Assembly (NCBI GenBank): GCA_948664205.1
Contig: CAPNDH010000005.1
Location: 1 to 42,989 of the forward strand
Reading direction: 5' to 3'
Length of the DNA stretch: 42,989 bases
DNA from: an uncultured Clostridia bacterium
GTDB lineage: Bacteria; Bacillota; Clostridia; TANB77; CAG-508
Part shown: positions 33,352 to 40,995 of the stretch, piece by piece
Numbering within the stretch: the stretch's first letter is position 1
How the letters are laid out: the number at the start of each line of letters is the position of its first letter
Translations under genes and position numbers: made by a program
Notes under the pieces: model-generated
The model's database searches: none
The model's input: only the letters and a program-made list of their open reading frames with translations
What the model was told of the DNA's origin: nothing

Positions 33352-34271
33352 TCTTTTTTAGATTTTTTACTATCTTTAACAACTTCAGTAATAGCACCTA
33401 AGCTTCCTAAGGCAGTTGTTGCGTCAAATGGAATAAATACTTTGTTTGCGTCTCCACTTGCTACTTCTTTTAATGCTTCTAAAGATTTTAATTGTACTAA
33501 CTTATCGTTAGGGTTTGCTTTCATCATTGCATCATATACCATATGTATTTCTTCAGCTTTAGCTTCAGCAACTTTCTTAATAGCTTCAGCTTCACCAGTA
33601 GCTCTTCTTATTTTAGCTTCTTTATCAGCTTCTGCTTCTAATATAGCAGCTTCTTTTTTACCTTCAGCAAGTGTAATTGCAGATTGTCTTTCACCTTCAG
33701 CTTGTAAAATTAAAGCTCTTTTATTTCTTTCAGCATTCATTTGTTTTTCCATTGCATCTCTAATGTCAGCTGGTGGAGTAATGTCTTTAATTTCAACTCT
33801 ATCAATTTTACATCCCCATTGATCAGTAGCTTCATCAAGTATTACTCTTAATTTATCATTAATAGCATCTCTTGAACTAAAAGTTTCATCTAAGTCCATT
33901 TTACCAACAATATCACGAATCGTAGTAATAGCTAGGTATTCAATACCTTTCTTTAAACTTTGAATTTCATAAACTGCTTTTGCAGGGTCTGTAATTTTAT
34001 AGAAAACTACAGTATCTATTGTAATAGTAACATTATCTTTAGTAATAACACCTTGTGGTGGTATATCCATAGTTTGTTGTTTTAAACTTACAACACTACG
34101 AACATGGTCAATAAATGGAATAATTATTGTAAGACCAGCATCAGCTATTTTATGAAATTTACCAAGTCTTTCAATAATATAAACTTCAGATTGTTTAACA
34201 ACCTTGATTGTTTTAAATGCAATTAATAATGTAATAGCAAGTAAAACGATTAAAACTATAAATCCTTCCAT
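33348..34271 (-). CDS. SPFH/band-7 membrane protein (stomatin-like, QmcA type)
   Basis: 307 residues. N-terminal membrane anchor (about 2-22), then the SPFH domain: VVKQSEVYIIERLGKFHK, AGLTIIIPFIDHVR, TTIRDIVGKMDLDETFSSRD. An Ala/Glu-rich coiled coil follows (about 175-250, LILQAEGERQSAITLAEGKK). Such proteins form large rings in membrane microdomains. It follows nfeD, its common genomic partner, so the two probably act as a pair. The ribosome site AGGAGG is upstream of the ATG. Confidence 0.93.
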   Translation of the reverse strand: MEGFIVLIVLLAITLLIAFKTIKVVKQSEVYIIERLGKFHKIADAGLTIIIPFIDHVRSVVSLKQQTMDIPPQGVITKDNVTITIDTVVFYKITDPAKAVYEIQSLKKGIEYLAITTIRDIVGKMDLDETFSSRDAINDKLRVILDEATDQWGCKIDRVEIKDITPPADIRDAMEKQMNAERNKRALILQAEGERQSAITLAEGKKEAAILEAEADKEAKIRRATGEAEAIKKVAEAKAEEIHMVYDAMMKANPNDKLVQLKSLEALKEVASGDANKVFIPFDATTALGSLGAITEVVKDSKKSKKD

Positions 34272-34299
34272 TAAAATATCCTCCTTTTTAATTTAGAAA

Positions 34300-34460
34300 T
34301 CAGAATTCGGATGTCGGAGGTCAGAATACCTCTAATTTTGAATTTCTGACTTTTATTTTTTGGAGGTTGGAAGTTGGAGGTTGGAGGTTGGACTTTAAGG
34401 TAAATACTCCGAAGAATTTACCCTATATTCCAACTTCCAACTTCTAACTTCTAACTTCCA
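34300..34460. repeat. Heptamer repeats in inverted orientation between nfeD and SPFH genes
   Basis: GGAGGTT/GGAAGTT heptamers (34362-34393) face inverted CCAACTT/CTAACTT heptamers (34430-34458). The same unit occurs in the 13928-13959 tract. The arms could form a long stem on the nfeD-SPFH mRNA. Confidence 0.6.
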
Positions 34461-34468
34461 TTAAATAA

Positions 34469-34922
34469 CTATTTTGTAATTTTAGAATTAACGCTAATTG
34501 GCTCTACCACTGCCTTAACTCCATCTATTTTAATAATATTAACTTCTGCACCCTTTTCTATAACGGTATCATTTTCAGTTTTTGCAGACCATACTTCATT
34601 AGCAATTTTAATTTGGCCTACTCCAAGTGTATTATTAATATCTTGAACTACAAGTCCTTTTTTACCAATTATAGAATATGCATTAGTTTCCACTTTTTTA
34701 TCTTTTCTAGTAAATCTATCTACAAGAGGTTTGGTTAAAAATAATAATATTACAGAAGAAACTAAAAATACAATAGCTTGAAGTAATATATTATCAGGGC
34801 AAAACAAACTAACAACCATACTAATAAGTGCACCTACACCAAACCAAAATACGAAAAAACCGAACAGTTGCCATTTCAATTACGAAGCACACTCCAGCAA
34901 TTATAAGCCATACATACCACAT
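34469..34922 (-). CDS. NfeD-family membrane protein, read through a +1 shift at CGG
   Basis: As one protein, 150 residues: membrane helices at about 3-18 (VWLIIAGVCFVIE), 20-45 (GFFVFWFGVGALISMVVSL) and 50-68, then a soluble OB-fold (about 85-145; IGKKGLVVQDINNTLGVGQI). NfeD proteins partner SPFH proteins, as here. The ATG at 34922 has AGGAGG 6 nt upstream. That frame reads 20 codons to GTT CGG TTT; skipping C34862 gives EMATV-GFFVFWFGVG, the normal conserved NfeD junction. The second part alone would begin at a TTG (34879) without ribosome site, in the middle of the first helix pair. Confidence 0.85.
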
Positions 34923-35093
34923 AATAAACCTCCTTATTAAATTACTCACAATATAAGTATAGCATAAATTTGGAAAAAAAGAAATAGATTGACAAAAAAA
35001 TATGCAATTAGTGATACATAAAAAATATATATGGTTACCGACTTTGGGGACTCATATATTGAATTCTATTTAATATAAAAAAATATATATAGA
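34923..35093. other. AT-rich gap before nfeD
   Basis: No gene. It contains only AT-rich leader, presumably with the nfeD promoter on the minus strand. Confidence 0.4.
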
Positions 35094-35118
35094 AAAACGA
35101 GAGCAAAGCTCTCGTTTT
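35094..35118 (-). terminator. Terminator of the small gene at 35117
   Basis: An 11-bp perfect stem AAAACGAGAGC / GCTCTCGTTTT with 3-nt loop, T-rich downstream on the minus strand, overlapping the stop codon. Confidence 0.85.
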
Positions 35119-35416
35119 AGAAGAAAATGTGTTGTACTCCGTACCCAATGAAGTTTTCGATAGCCTTCACCTTCTCGCCATATTGAGCCTTTTCATCCGA
35201 TGCTTCCAACATGGCATCCATGTCATGTGTATGCGGAATGATAGGACACTTACCTAAAACAGGTTCGAGTGAATCAAGAGATAAAGAACCGTTTTCTTTA
35301 TACTCTTTGAAAGGTTTTTCCCCAAGACTAAAGAATAGGGATAACTCTTTCTTGCTTAAAACGCGAAAAATCTCATAGCTTTCATCACAGGTTACAACTC
35401 TTTTGCTGTCATTCAT
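35117..35416 (-). CDS. Hypothetical soluble protein
   Basis: 99 residues beginning MNDSKRVVTCDESYEIF. No family recognised. Base composition is less AT-rich than in neighbouring genes (codons such as CTC, GCC, ACC appear), suggesting a different history. The ATG at 35416 has GGAG 9 nt upstream; a further in-frame ATG at 35443 lies before that site. Own terminator. Two Cys and several His (PIIPHTHDMDAM) could bind metal, but this is speculation. Confidence 0.55.
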   Translation of the reverse strand: MNDSKRVVTCDESYEIFRVLSKKELSLFFSLGEKPFKEYKENGSLSLDSLEPVLGKCPIIPHTHDMDAMLEASDEKAQYGEKVKAIENFIGYGVQHIFF

Positions 35417-35562
35417 AAGTCTTTTCTCCTTTTCTTCATACAATAATGTTATAAGATAAATAAATTATAACATAAATTGACATAAAAATCAAATTTTACC
35501 CTTTAAAAATATGAAAAACTATGATAAAATAGAAAAAGCATAAAAAAGGAGAAAAATAAGAA

Positions 35563-36900
35563 ATGAAAAAAGTAGCATTTTGCACACTAGGTTGTAAAGT
35601 AAATCAATACGAAACAAATGCAATGATAGAGCAATTTATAAAAAAAGGATATGAAATAGTAAATTTTGAAGAAAAGGCAGATATATATATTATAAACACT
35701 TGCACAGTAACAAACATGGCAGACAGAAAATCAAGGCAAATGTTAAGAAGAGTAAAAGAAATAAATAGTGAAGCCTTAGTAGTAGCATGTGGATGTTATG
35801 CACAAGTAGCAAAAGAAGAACTAGAAAAAATTCCAGAAATAGACCTAATATATGGAACAAACGAGAAAAACAAAATAGCAAACTACATAGAAGAATATAT
35901 AAAAAATGATGCAAAAGGGACAGATGACGCAAAAGAAAACGTCCCTAATGCGTCAGTTACAGACGTAATGTACCAAAAAGAGTTTTTAGACTTTGGTACA
36001 ACCCTATACACAGAAAAAACAAGAGCTGTTATAAAAGTTCAAGATGGTTGTGACAGATTTTGTAGTTACTGCATAATTCCTTATGCAAGAGGTCATGTAA
36101 GAAGTAGAAAGCCAGAAAGTGTTATAGAAGAAATAAAAAAAATAGCAAAAGAAGGAATAAAAGAAGTAGTTATAACAGGAATACATGTGGCTTCTTATGG
36201 AAAAGATTTTAAAGAAGATATAGGACTAATTGATTTGCTAGAAAAAGTAAATGAAGTAGAAGGAATAGAAAGAATACGTTTAGGTTCAATAGAGCCAACA
36301 ATAATAACTGAAGAATTTTTAGAAAGATTAACAAAACTAGAAAAAATATGTGACCATTTCCACTTATCACTTCAAAGCGGATGTGATGAAACTTTAAAAA
36401 GAATGAATAGAAGATATACAACTGAAGAATTTAGAAAAAGTACTAATCTTCTAAAAAAGGCATATCCAAATGCAAGTTTAACAACTGATATAATAGTAGG
36501 TTTCCCAGGAGAAACAGACGAAGAATTTGAAAAAACATATAATTTTCTGAAAGAAATAGATTTTTACAAAATGCATATATTCAAATACTCACAAAGAAAA
36601 GGCACAAAAGCAGCTGTAATGCCAAAGCAAATAGATGGTAATATAAAAGAGCAAAGAAGCAGAAGATTAATAGAACTATCTGACCAAAACGAAAAAAGAC
36701 ATAATGAGAAATATATAGGAAAAGAAGTAAAAGTTCTATTTGAAGAAAAAGAAGGAGACTATATAAAAGGTCATACTACGAATTATATGGTGGTAAAAGT
36801 ACCATACATAGAGATAGAAAATACAATTGAGAGAGTAAAAATTGAGAAAGTGGAGAATTTAGAATTAATAGGGAAATGTCAAAAAGCAAAGTTTATATAA
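35563..36900 (+). CDS. mtaB: tRNA ms2t6A37 methylthiotransferase MtaB
   Basis: 445 residues. N-terminal UPF0004 domain with the first cluster (CTLGCKVNQYETNAM, NTCTVT, CGCYAQ), then radical-SAM motif CDRFCSYCIIPYARG, LTTDIIVGFPGETDEEF, and a C-terminal TRAM domain (about 380-440). It adds a methylthio group to t6A at tRNA position 37. AAGGAG lies before the ATG. Between the first domain and the radical-SAM core it carries an in-frame stretch (about residues 119-136) that resembles an intergenic palindrome. Single gene with a terminator overlapping its stop. Confidence 0.95.
   Translation: MKKVAFCTLGCKVNQYETNAMIEQFIKKGYEIVNFEEKADIYIINTCTVTNMADRKSRQMLRRVKEINSEALVVACGCYAQVAKEELEKIPEIDLIYGTNEKNKIANYIEEYIKNDAKGTDDAKENVPNASVTDVMYQKEFLDFGTTLYTEKTRAVIKVQDGCDRFCSYCIIPYARGHVRSRKPESVIEEIKKIAKEGIKEVVITGIHVASYGKDFKEDIGLIDLLEKVNEVEGIERIRLGSIEPTIITEEFLERLTKLEKICDHFHLSLQSGCDETLKRMNRRYTTEEFRKSTNLLKKAYPNASLTTDIIVGFPGETDEEFEKTYNFLKEIDFYKMHIFKYSQRKGTKAAVMPKQIDGNIKEQRSRRLIELSDQNEKRHNEKYIGKEVKVLFEEKEGDYIKGHTTNYMVVKVPYIEIENTIERVKIEKVENLELIGKCQKAKFI
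35917..35968 (+). repeat. Palindromic repeat copy inside mtaB
   Basis: GGGACAGATGACGCA ... ACGTCCCTAATGCGTCA matches the palindrome at 40936-40980 (GGACAGATGACACA ... ACGTTTCCCAATGTGTCA) in sequence and symmetry, and is read in frame. Confidence 0.55.
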
Positions 36901-36913
36901 AACTTTGCTTTTG
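36882..36913. terminator. Terminator after mtaB
   Basis: AAAAGCAAAGTT (36882-36893) pairs with AACTTTGCTTTT (36901-36912); contains the mtaB stop codon. Confidence 0.8.
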
Positions 36914-36931
36914 GCATTTGTTCAATATGTC

Positions 36932-37363
36932 TTAGGGAATTCGATAATAAATACGATTTCCTGTGGGAGTTTTAAGTGCATTAATGAAACCTAATATAGC
37001 ATAATAAAGTGAAAAGTCAATCTTTCGAATGTCTTCATTAGTTTCTCTAAATATTTTTACTAAACTAATTATAGAAGATAGATTTTCCTCTAAGGAATCA
37101 ATTAGAGGTTTTTTTTGATTGGCCAAATAAAGAGTAAATAAGCAATCATATAATTCTTTATGCTTTTCCTCTAAATTATTGTGATCTACATTATAAATGC
37201 ATAAGGAAAATACATTTATCAATATTTTAATTTCCGACTTTTCATCTGTAACTGTTTGTAGAATATCCCGCTTAGCATGTAGCATATTACAGAAGTATTC
37301 TGCTTCCCGTGCTTCTTCAGGTGAAAGGGTTCTGTCATGAGAGTGATTTCCAGAATTGAACAT
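36932..37363 (-). CDS. Hypothetical helical protein using in-frame CGG
   Basis: 143 residues. Mostly helical and soluble, no family recognised (PEEAREAEYFCNMLHAKRD; LVKIFRETNEDIRKIDFSLY). GGAGG precedes the ATG. It has an excellent promoter (TTTACA 37454-37459, spacer 17, TATAAT 37431-37436). Two arginines (in EEAREAE and HAKRDIL) are encoded by CGG and read in frame without shift. That is unlike the core genes and argues either for recent acquisition or for ordinary decoding of CGG here. Confidence 0.6.
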   Translation of the reverse strand: MFNSGNHSHDRTLSPEEAREAEYFCNMLHAKRDILQTVTDEKSEIKILINVFSLCIYNVDHNNLEEKHKELYDCLFTLYLANQKKPLIDSLEENLSSIISLVKIFRETNEDIRKIDFSLYYAILGFINALKTPTGNRIYYRIP

Positions 37364-37430
37364 AATTATATTAACCTCCTGTTGAATGAAAGAACTATAA
37401 ACCTAGTTCAATTAAAAAGTTACTATTATA

Positions 37431-37547
37431 ATTATAGCACACTTTGCATAAAGTGTAAAGAAAAATTAAAAAAATTGAAAGTAAACGCGAAACTATGAAA
37501 ATAATTTCAAACAACAAGTTGACATATTATACAAATTTATGTATAAT
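37431..37547. promoter_or_regulatory. Divergent promoter pair
   Basis: Minus strand: TTTACA (37454-37459), spacer 17, TATAAT (37431-37436). Plus strand: TTGACA (37519-37524), spacer 17, TATAAT (37542-37547). They serve the genes at 36932 and 37598. Confidence 0.85.
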
Positions 37548-37597
37548 ATAAAAAATTAAATATTAGTAAACCAATTCTTAATTAAGGAGGAAAAAGT

Positions 37598-38143
37598 ATG
37601 GCTAAAATGAGTATGAGAAAAATTTTACGGAAGGTTCTTGAAAATGTAGGTATTCCAGAAAGTTATTATAGTATAGAAGGTTATAAAGAAGGCGCTACAT
37701 GCATAGAAAAAGTAGATAAAGTATATGTAGTATATAATGCAAAAAGAGATGAAAAATGTAAGTACAGACAATACGAAAGTGAACTGGAAGCATGTACTGA
37801 TGTAATTCGTAGAATAGCTAAAAATAATAAAGATTTCCGAATACTTAAGCAGGAGTTTTATGATACTAGAGCTAAAGAAGTATTAAAAAAAATATTTGAG
37901 AATGAAGGTATACCACGGCAGTATTATTCTTTAGAAGGATATGCTGAAGAAGCAGTATGTATGGAAAAAAGTGATGATAGCTATATTGTGTATATTGGAG
38001 AAAAAGGTAAGAAGCACGATGTAAATGACTACTTAAATATATCTGAAGCATTATTAAATGTTATCTCAGATGTAACAGAAAGCTATGCACAAGAAGAAAA
38101 AGTAATGGAAGCTTTCATAGACAAATTGTACAAAACAGTATAG
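37598..38143 (+). CDS. Hypothetical protein with two tandem copies of an unknown domain
   Basis: 181 residues made of two homologous units of about 85 residues: ILRKVLENVGIPESYYSIEG... and VLKKIFENEGIPRQYYSLEG..., each continuing GY...A.C.EK....VVY. A third copy is the next gene. The pattern recalls small immunity-type proteins of polymorphic toxin systems, but I cannot assign a family. Strong promoter and AAGGAGG ribosome site. Two Arg codons are CGG, read in frame (ILRKV, IPRQY). Confidence 0.6.
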   Translation: MAKMSMRKILRKVLENVGIPESYYSIEGYKEGATCIEKVDKVYVVYNAKRDEKCKYRQYESELEACTDVIRRIAKNNKDFRILKQEFYDTRAKEVLKKIFENEGIPRQYYSLEGYAEEAVCMEKSDDSYIVYIGEKGKKHDVNDYLNISEALLNVISDVTESYAQEEKVMEAFIDKLYKTV

Positions 38144-38204
38144 AAATAAAAAAGTTAGCATATAACAATTTAATAAACCAATTCTTAATTAAGGAGGGAA
38201 AAAT

Positions 38205-38510
38205 ATGGCAAAATATGATATTACAGAAAGTTTACGGAGAGTTCTTGAAAACAATGGAATTCCAGAATGCTGCTATAGCATAGGAAAGTATAAAATGGGC
38301 GCTACATGTATTGAAAAAACAGAAACAGAATGGATTGTATATTATGCAGGAAGAGTTGGAGAATTCAATAAAAAGGAATATAAAAGATCTATAGATGCAG
38401 CAAGAGAATTAATTTCAAGAGTAACAATAGCAAAAGAAGATGAAGCAAAATTACAAGATGATTTTAATAATGATGTAATTTTTGCCGTTATAGATTTAGG
38501 ACTTATATAG
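38205..38510 (+). CDS. Hypothetical protein, single copy of the same unknown domain
   Basis: 101 residues: SLRRVLENNGIPECCYSIGK, then KMGATCIEKTETEWIVYYAG. It is a paralogue of both halves of the preceding gene. The 20-nt leader AACCAATTCTTAATTAAGGA and its ribosome site are the same as before the preceding gene, so duplication included the leader. One in-frame CGG Arg codon (SLRRV). It ends at a terminator. Confidence 0.6.
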   Translation: MAKYDITESLRRVLENNGIPECCYSIGKYKMGATCIEKTETEWIVYYAGRVGEFNKKEYKRSIDAARELISRVTIAKEDEAKLQDDFNNDVIFAVIDLGLI

Positions 38511-38530
38511 AATTAGTATTGTTAAAAATA

Positions 38531-38553
38531 AAAAAAGCCATTTGGCTTTTTTT
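38531..38553 (+). terminator. Terminator after the duplicated genes
   Basis: AAAAAAGCC (38531-38539) pairs with GGCTTTTTT (38544-38552). Confidence 0.85.
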
Positions 38554-38708
38554 ATATTCTTAGGAAAGTCATCCACGATAGTGGTGAGTTTCCTAAGAAG
38601 ATAGTTATGGAAGAATTAGATTTTACTAAAGCATAACTTATTCGTACGCATTAAAATGCTACGACTAAGAAATCTTAGCGAAGAATGAGCTTAGAAAATT
38701 TTATTCTT
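38554..38708 (+). repeat. Structured dispersed repeat, copy C
   Basis: Hairpin 1 (TTCTTAGGAAA/TTTCCTAAGAA) has an inner stem CCAC-GATA-GTGG; copy B has a different stem sequence at the same place, with the GATA loop kept. Hairpin 2 begins GAAGAATTAGATTTT and ends TTAGAAAATTTTATTCTT, with a loop expanded to about 65 nt. Confidence 0.65.
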
Positions 38709-38740
38709 GTTTTTTATTTTTAAATAATTAGCTATAAACC

Positions 38741-38769
38741 TTGATTTTTAAGCCTATATGTAATATAAT
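38741..38769 (+). promoter_or_regulatory. Promoter of alaS
   Basis: TTGATT (38741-38746), spacer 17, TATAAT (38764-38769), about 40 bp before the start codon. Confidence 0.75.
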
Positions 38770-38807
38770 TTCAAATAATGTTATAGAAAATAATAGGAGG
38801 AAATAAA

Positions 38808-40571
38808 ATGCAAAAAGCAAATTTAAAAGATTTATATATAAATTTCTTTGTAGAAAATGGACATGTTCAAATACCATCAGCACCAGTAGTGCCAGAAAAT
38901 GACCCAAGTGTACTGTTTAATACAGCAGGAATGCAACCATTAGTACCATATTTAATGGGGCAAAAACACCCATTAGGAACACGTCTTTGTGATTATCAAA
39001 AATGTATAAGAACAAATGACTTAGAATCAATAGGAGATAAAACACACCACACATTTTTTGAAATGTTAGGAAACTGGAGTTTAGGAGATTACTTTAAAAA
39101 AGAATCTATTACATGGAGTTTCGAGTTTTTAACAAAAGTATTAAATATACCAGTAGAAAAATTAGCAGTAACAGTATTTGAGGGAAATAATGAAATACCA
39201 AGAGATGAAGAATCTGCTAGTGTATGGAGAAGTTTAGGAATTCCAGCAGAAAGAATAAGCTACCTAGATAAAGACAATAACTTCTGGATAGCAGGAGAAG
39301 TAGGACCTTGCGGACCAGATACAGAAATATTCTATTGGAGAAGCGATGACCCAGTTCCAGTAAAACACGACCCAGAAGACGAAAAATGGGTAGAAATATG
39401 GAATAATGTATTTATGCAATATGAAAGACACGCAGATGGAACAGTAACAGAACTTCCACATAAAAATGTAGATACAGGAATGGGAGTGGAAAGAACAGCA
39501 GCAATACTAGAAGGTGTAGACGATAACTACTTAACATCAATATGGAAAGATGTAGTAGATAAAATAGAAGAAATGTCAAACACAACATATGCTGAGAATG
39601 CAAAAAGCATAAGAATAATAGCAGACCATATACGTACAGCAGTATTTATTGCAGGAGATAATTCAGGAATAAAACCATCAAACACAGACCAAGGCTATAT
39701 ATTAAGAAGACTAATAAGAAGAATGATACGTCACGCTAAAAAAATAGGAGTAGACTTAGAAAGTGGTTTCGAAAGAACTTTAGCATTAATGATAATAGAA
39801 AAATACGCAAAATATTATGATGAACTAGAAAAAAATAAAGAAGTAATATTAGATGTTCTAACAAATGAATTAAATAAATTTAATAGAACACTAGAAAAAG
39901 GTTTAAGGGAATTTGAAAAAATAGTATCAAATTTAGAAGGAACTACATTAAACAAAGATTTAGCCTTCAAACTATACGACACATACGGTTTCCCATTAGA
40001 ACTAACAGTAGAACTAGCAGAAGAAAAAGGAATAACAGTAGATAAAGAAGGTTTTGAACAAAAATTTAAAGAACATCAAGAAAAATCAAGAGCAGGTTCA
40101 GAGCAAAGATTCAAAGGTGGCTTAGCAGGAGATGGAGAAGTAGAAACAAAATATCATACAGCTACACATCTTTTAAATGCAGCACTAAAACAAGTAATAA
40201 GTAAAGATGTACATCAAAGAGGTTCAAACATAACAGTAGAAAGAATGAGATTTGACTTCAACTGTGACCACAAATTAACAGACGAAGAAAAACAAAAAGT
40301 AGAAGACCTAGTAAATGAATGGATAAAACAAGAAATACCAGTAACAGTAGAAGAAATGAGCAAACAAGAAGCAATAGACTCAGGAGCAGAGTGTATGTTT
40401 ATAGAAAAATATCCAGATGTAGTAACTGTATATACCATAGGAAATGTATCAAAAGAACTATGCGGAGGCCCACACGTACAAAATACAAAAGAGTTAGGAC
40501 ACTTTAAAATCAAAAAAGAAGAAGCAAGCTCAGCAGGTGTAAGACGTATAAAGGCAATATTGGAGGGATAA
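38808..40571 (+). CDS. alaS: Alanyl-tRNA synthetase, short form
   Basis: 587 residues against about 870 for typical AlaRS. The aminoacylation and tRNA-binding part (1-about 420) is intact: LFNTAGMQPLVPYLMG, KTHHTFFEMLGNWSLGDYF, NKDLAFKLYDTYGFPLELT. The AlaX-like editing part follows with both metal motifs, HTATHLLNAAL and CGGPHVQNTKELG. Missing are the beta-barrel part of the editing domain (between RAGSEQRFKGG and the HxxxH) and the whole C-Ala domain. It charges tRNA-Ala and probably still edits. AGGAGG precedes the ATG; the HIT gene follows 1 nt after the stop. Confidence 0.95.
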   Translation: MQKANLKDLYINFFVENGHVQIPSAPVVPENDPSVLFNTAGMQPLVPYLMGQKHPLGTRLCDYQKCIRTNDLESIGDKTHHTFFEMLGNWSLGDYFKKESITWSFEFLTKVLNIPVEKLAVTVFEGNNEIPRDEESASVWRSLGIPAERISYLDKDNNFWIAGEVGPCGPDTEIFYWRSDDPVPVKHDPEDEKWVEIWNNVFMQYERHADGTVTELPHKNVDTGMGVERTAAILEGVDDNYLTSIWKDVVDKIEEMSNTTYAENAKSIRIIADHIRTAVFIAGDNSGIKPSNTDQGYILRRLIRRMIRHAKKIGVDLESGFERTLALMIIEKYAKYYDELEKNKEVILDVLTNELNKFNRTLEKGLREFEKIVSNLEGTTLNKDLAFKLYDTYGFPLELTVELAEEKGITVDKEGFEQKFKEHQEKSRAGSEQRFKGGLAGDGEVETKYHTATHLLNAALKQVISKDVHQRGSNITVERMRFDFNCDHKLTDEEKQKVEDLVNEWIKQEIPVTVEEMSKQEAIDSGAECMFIEKYPDVVTVYTIGNVSKELCGGPHVQNTKELGHFKIKKEEASSAGVRRIKAILEG

Positions 40572-40572
40572 A

Positions 40573-40920
40573 ATGGAAGATTGTATTTTTTGTAAAATAA
40601 TAAAAGGAGAAATTCCTTCAAATAAGGTATATGAAGATGATGAAGTTTTAGCATTTCACGACATAAACCCAGCAGCACCAATACACATACTAGTTATACC
40701 CAAAAAGCATATATCAATGCTTACAGACTTAAAAGAAGAAGATGAAGGGCTAATTGGAAAAATATATACTACTATAAACAAAATAGCCGAAAAAGAAGGC
40801 TTCAAAGAAGCAGGTTACAGAGTAATAGCGAACTGTGGAAAAGATTCAGGACAAGAAGTAATGCATATACATTTTCATATTTTAGGTGGAAAAGTATTAG
40901 GTGATAAAATAGTAGGATAA
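40573..40920 (+). CDS. HIT-family nucleotide hydrolase (Hint type)
   Basis: 115 residues. CIFCKIIKGEIPSNKVYEDD at the N-terminus (zinc-type CxxC) and the histidine triad HIHFHILGG near residues 98-106. Hint enzymes hydrolyse purine phosphoramidates, including aminoacyl-adenylates released by synthetases, which fits its coupling to alaS (ATG 1 nt after the alaS stop, ribosome site GGAGGG inside alaS). Confidence 0.95.
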   Translation: MEDCIFCKIIKGEIPSNKVYEDDEVLAFHDINPAAPIHILVIPKKHISMLTDLKEEDEGLIGKIYTTINKIAEKEGFKEAGYRVIANCGKDSGQEVMHIHFHILGGKVLGDKIVG

Positions 40921-40932
40921 AAAATGAGTCAA

Positions 40933-40985
40933 AAAGGACAGATGACACATTGGGGACGTTTCCCAATGTGTCATCTGTCCCTTTC
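40933..40985. terminator. Palindromic repeat acting as a shared terminator
   Basis: A perfect 19-bp stem (40936-40954 with 40962-40980, 7-nt loop) flanked by A and T runs, between the convergent HIT and htrA genes. The same palindrome family appears inside mtaB. Confidence 0.8.
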
Positions 40986-40995
40986 GAGCCATTTT

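Noticed and set aside
34469..34879. NfeD as a complete protein starting at the TTG at 34879
   Set aside because: No ribosome site there and the first helix would be missing; a well-spaced AGGAGG and ATG lie at 34922 in the other frame.
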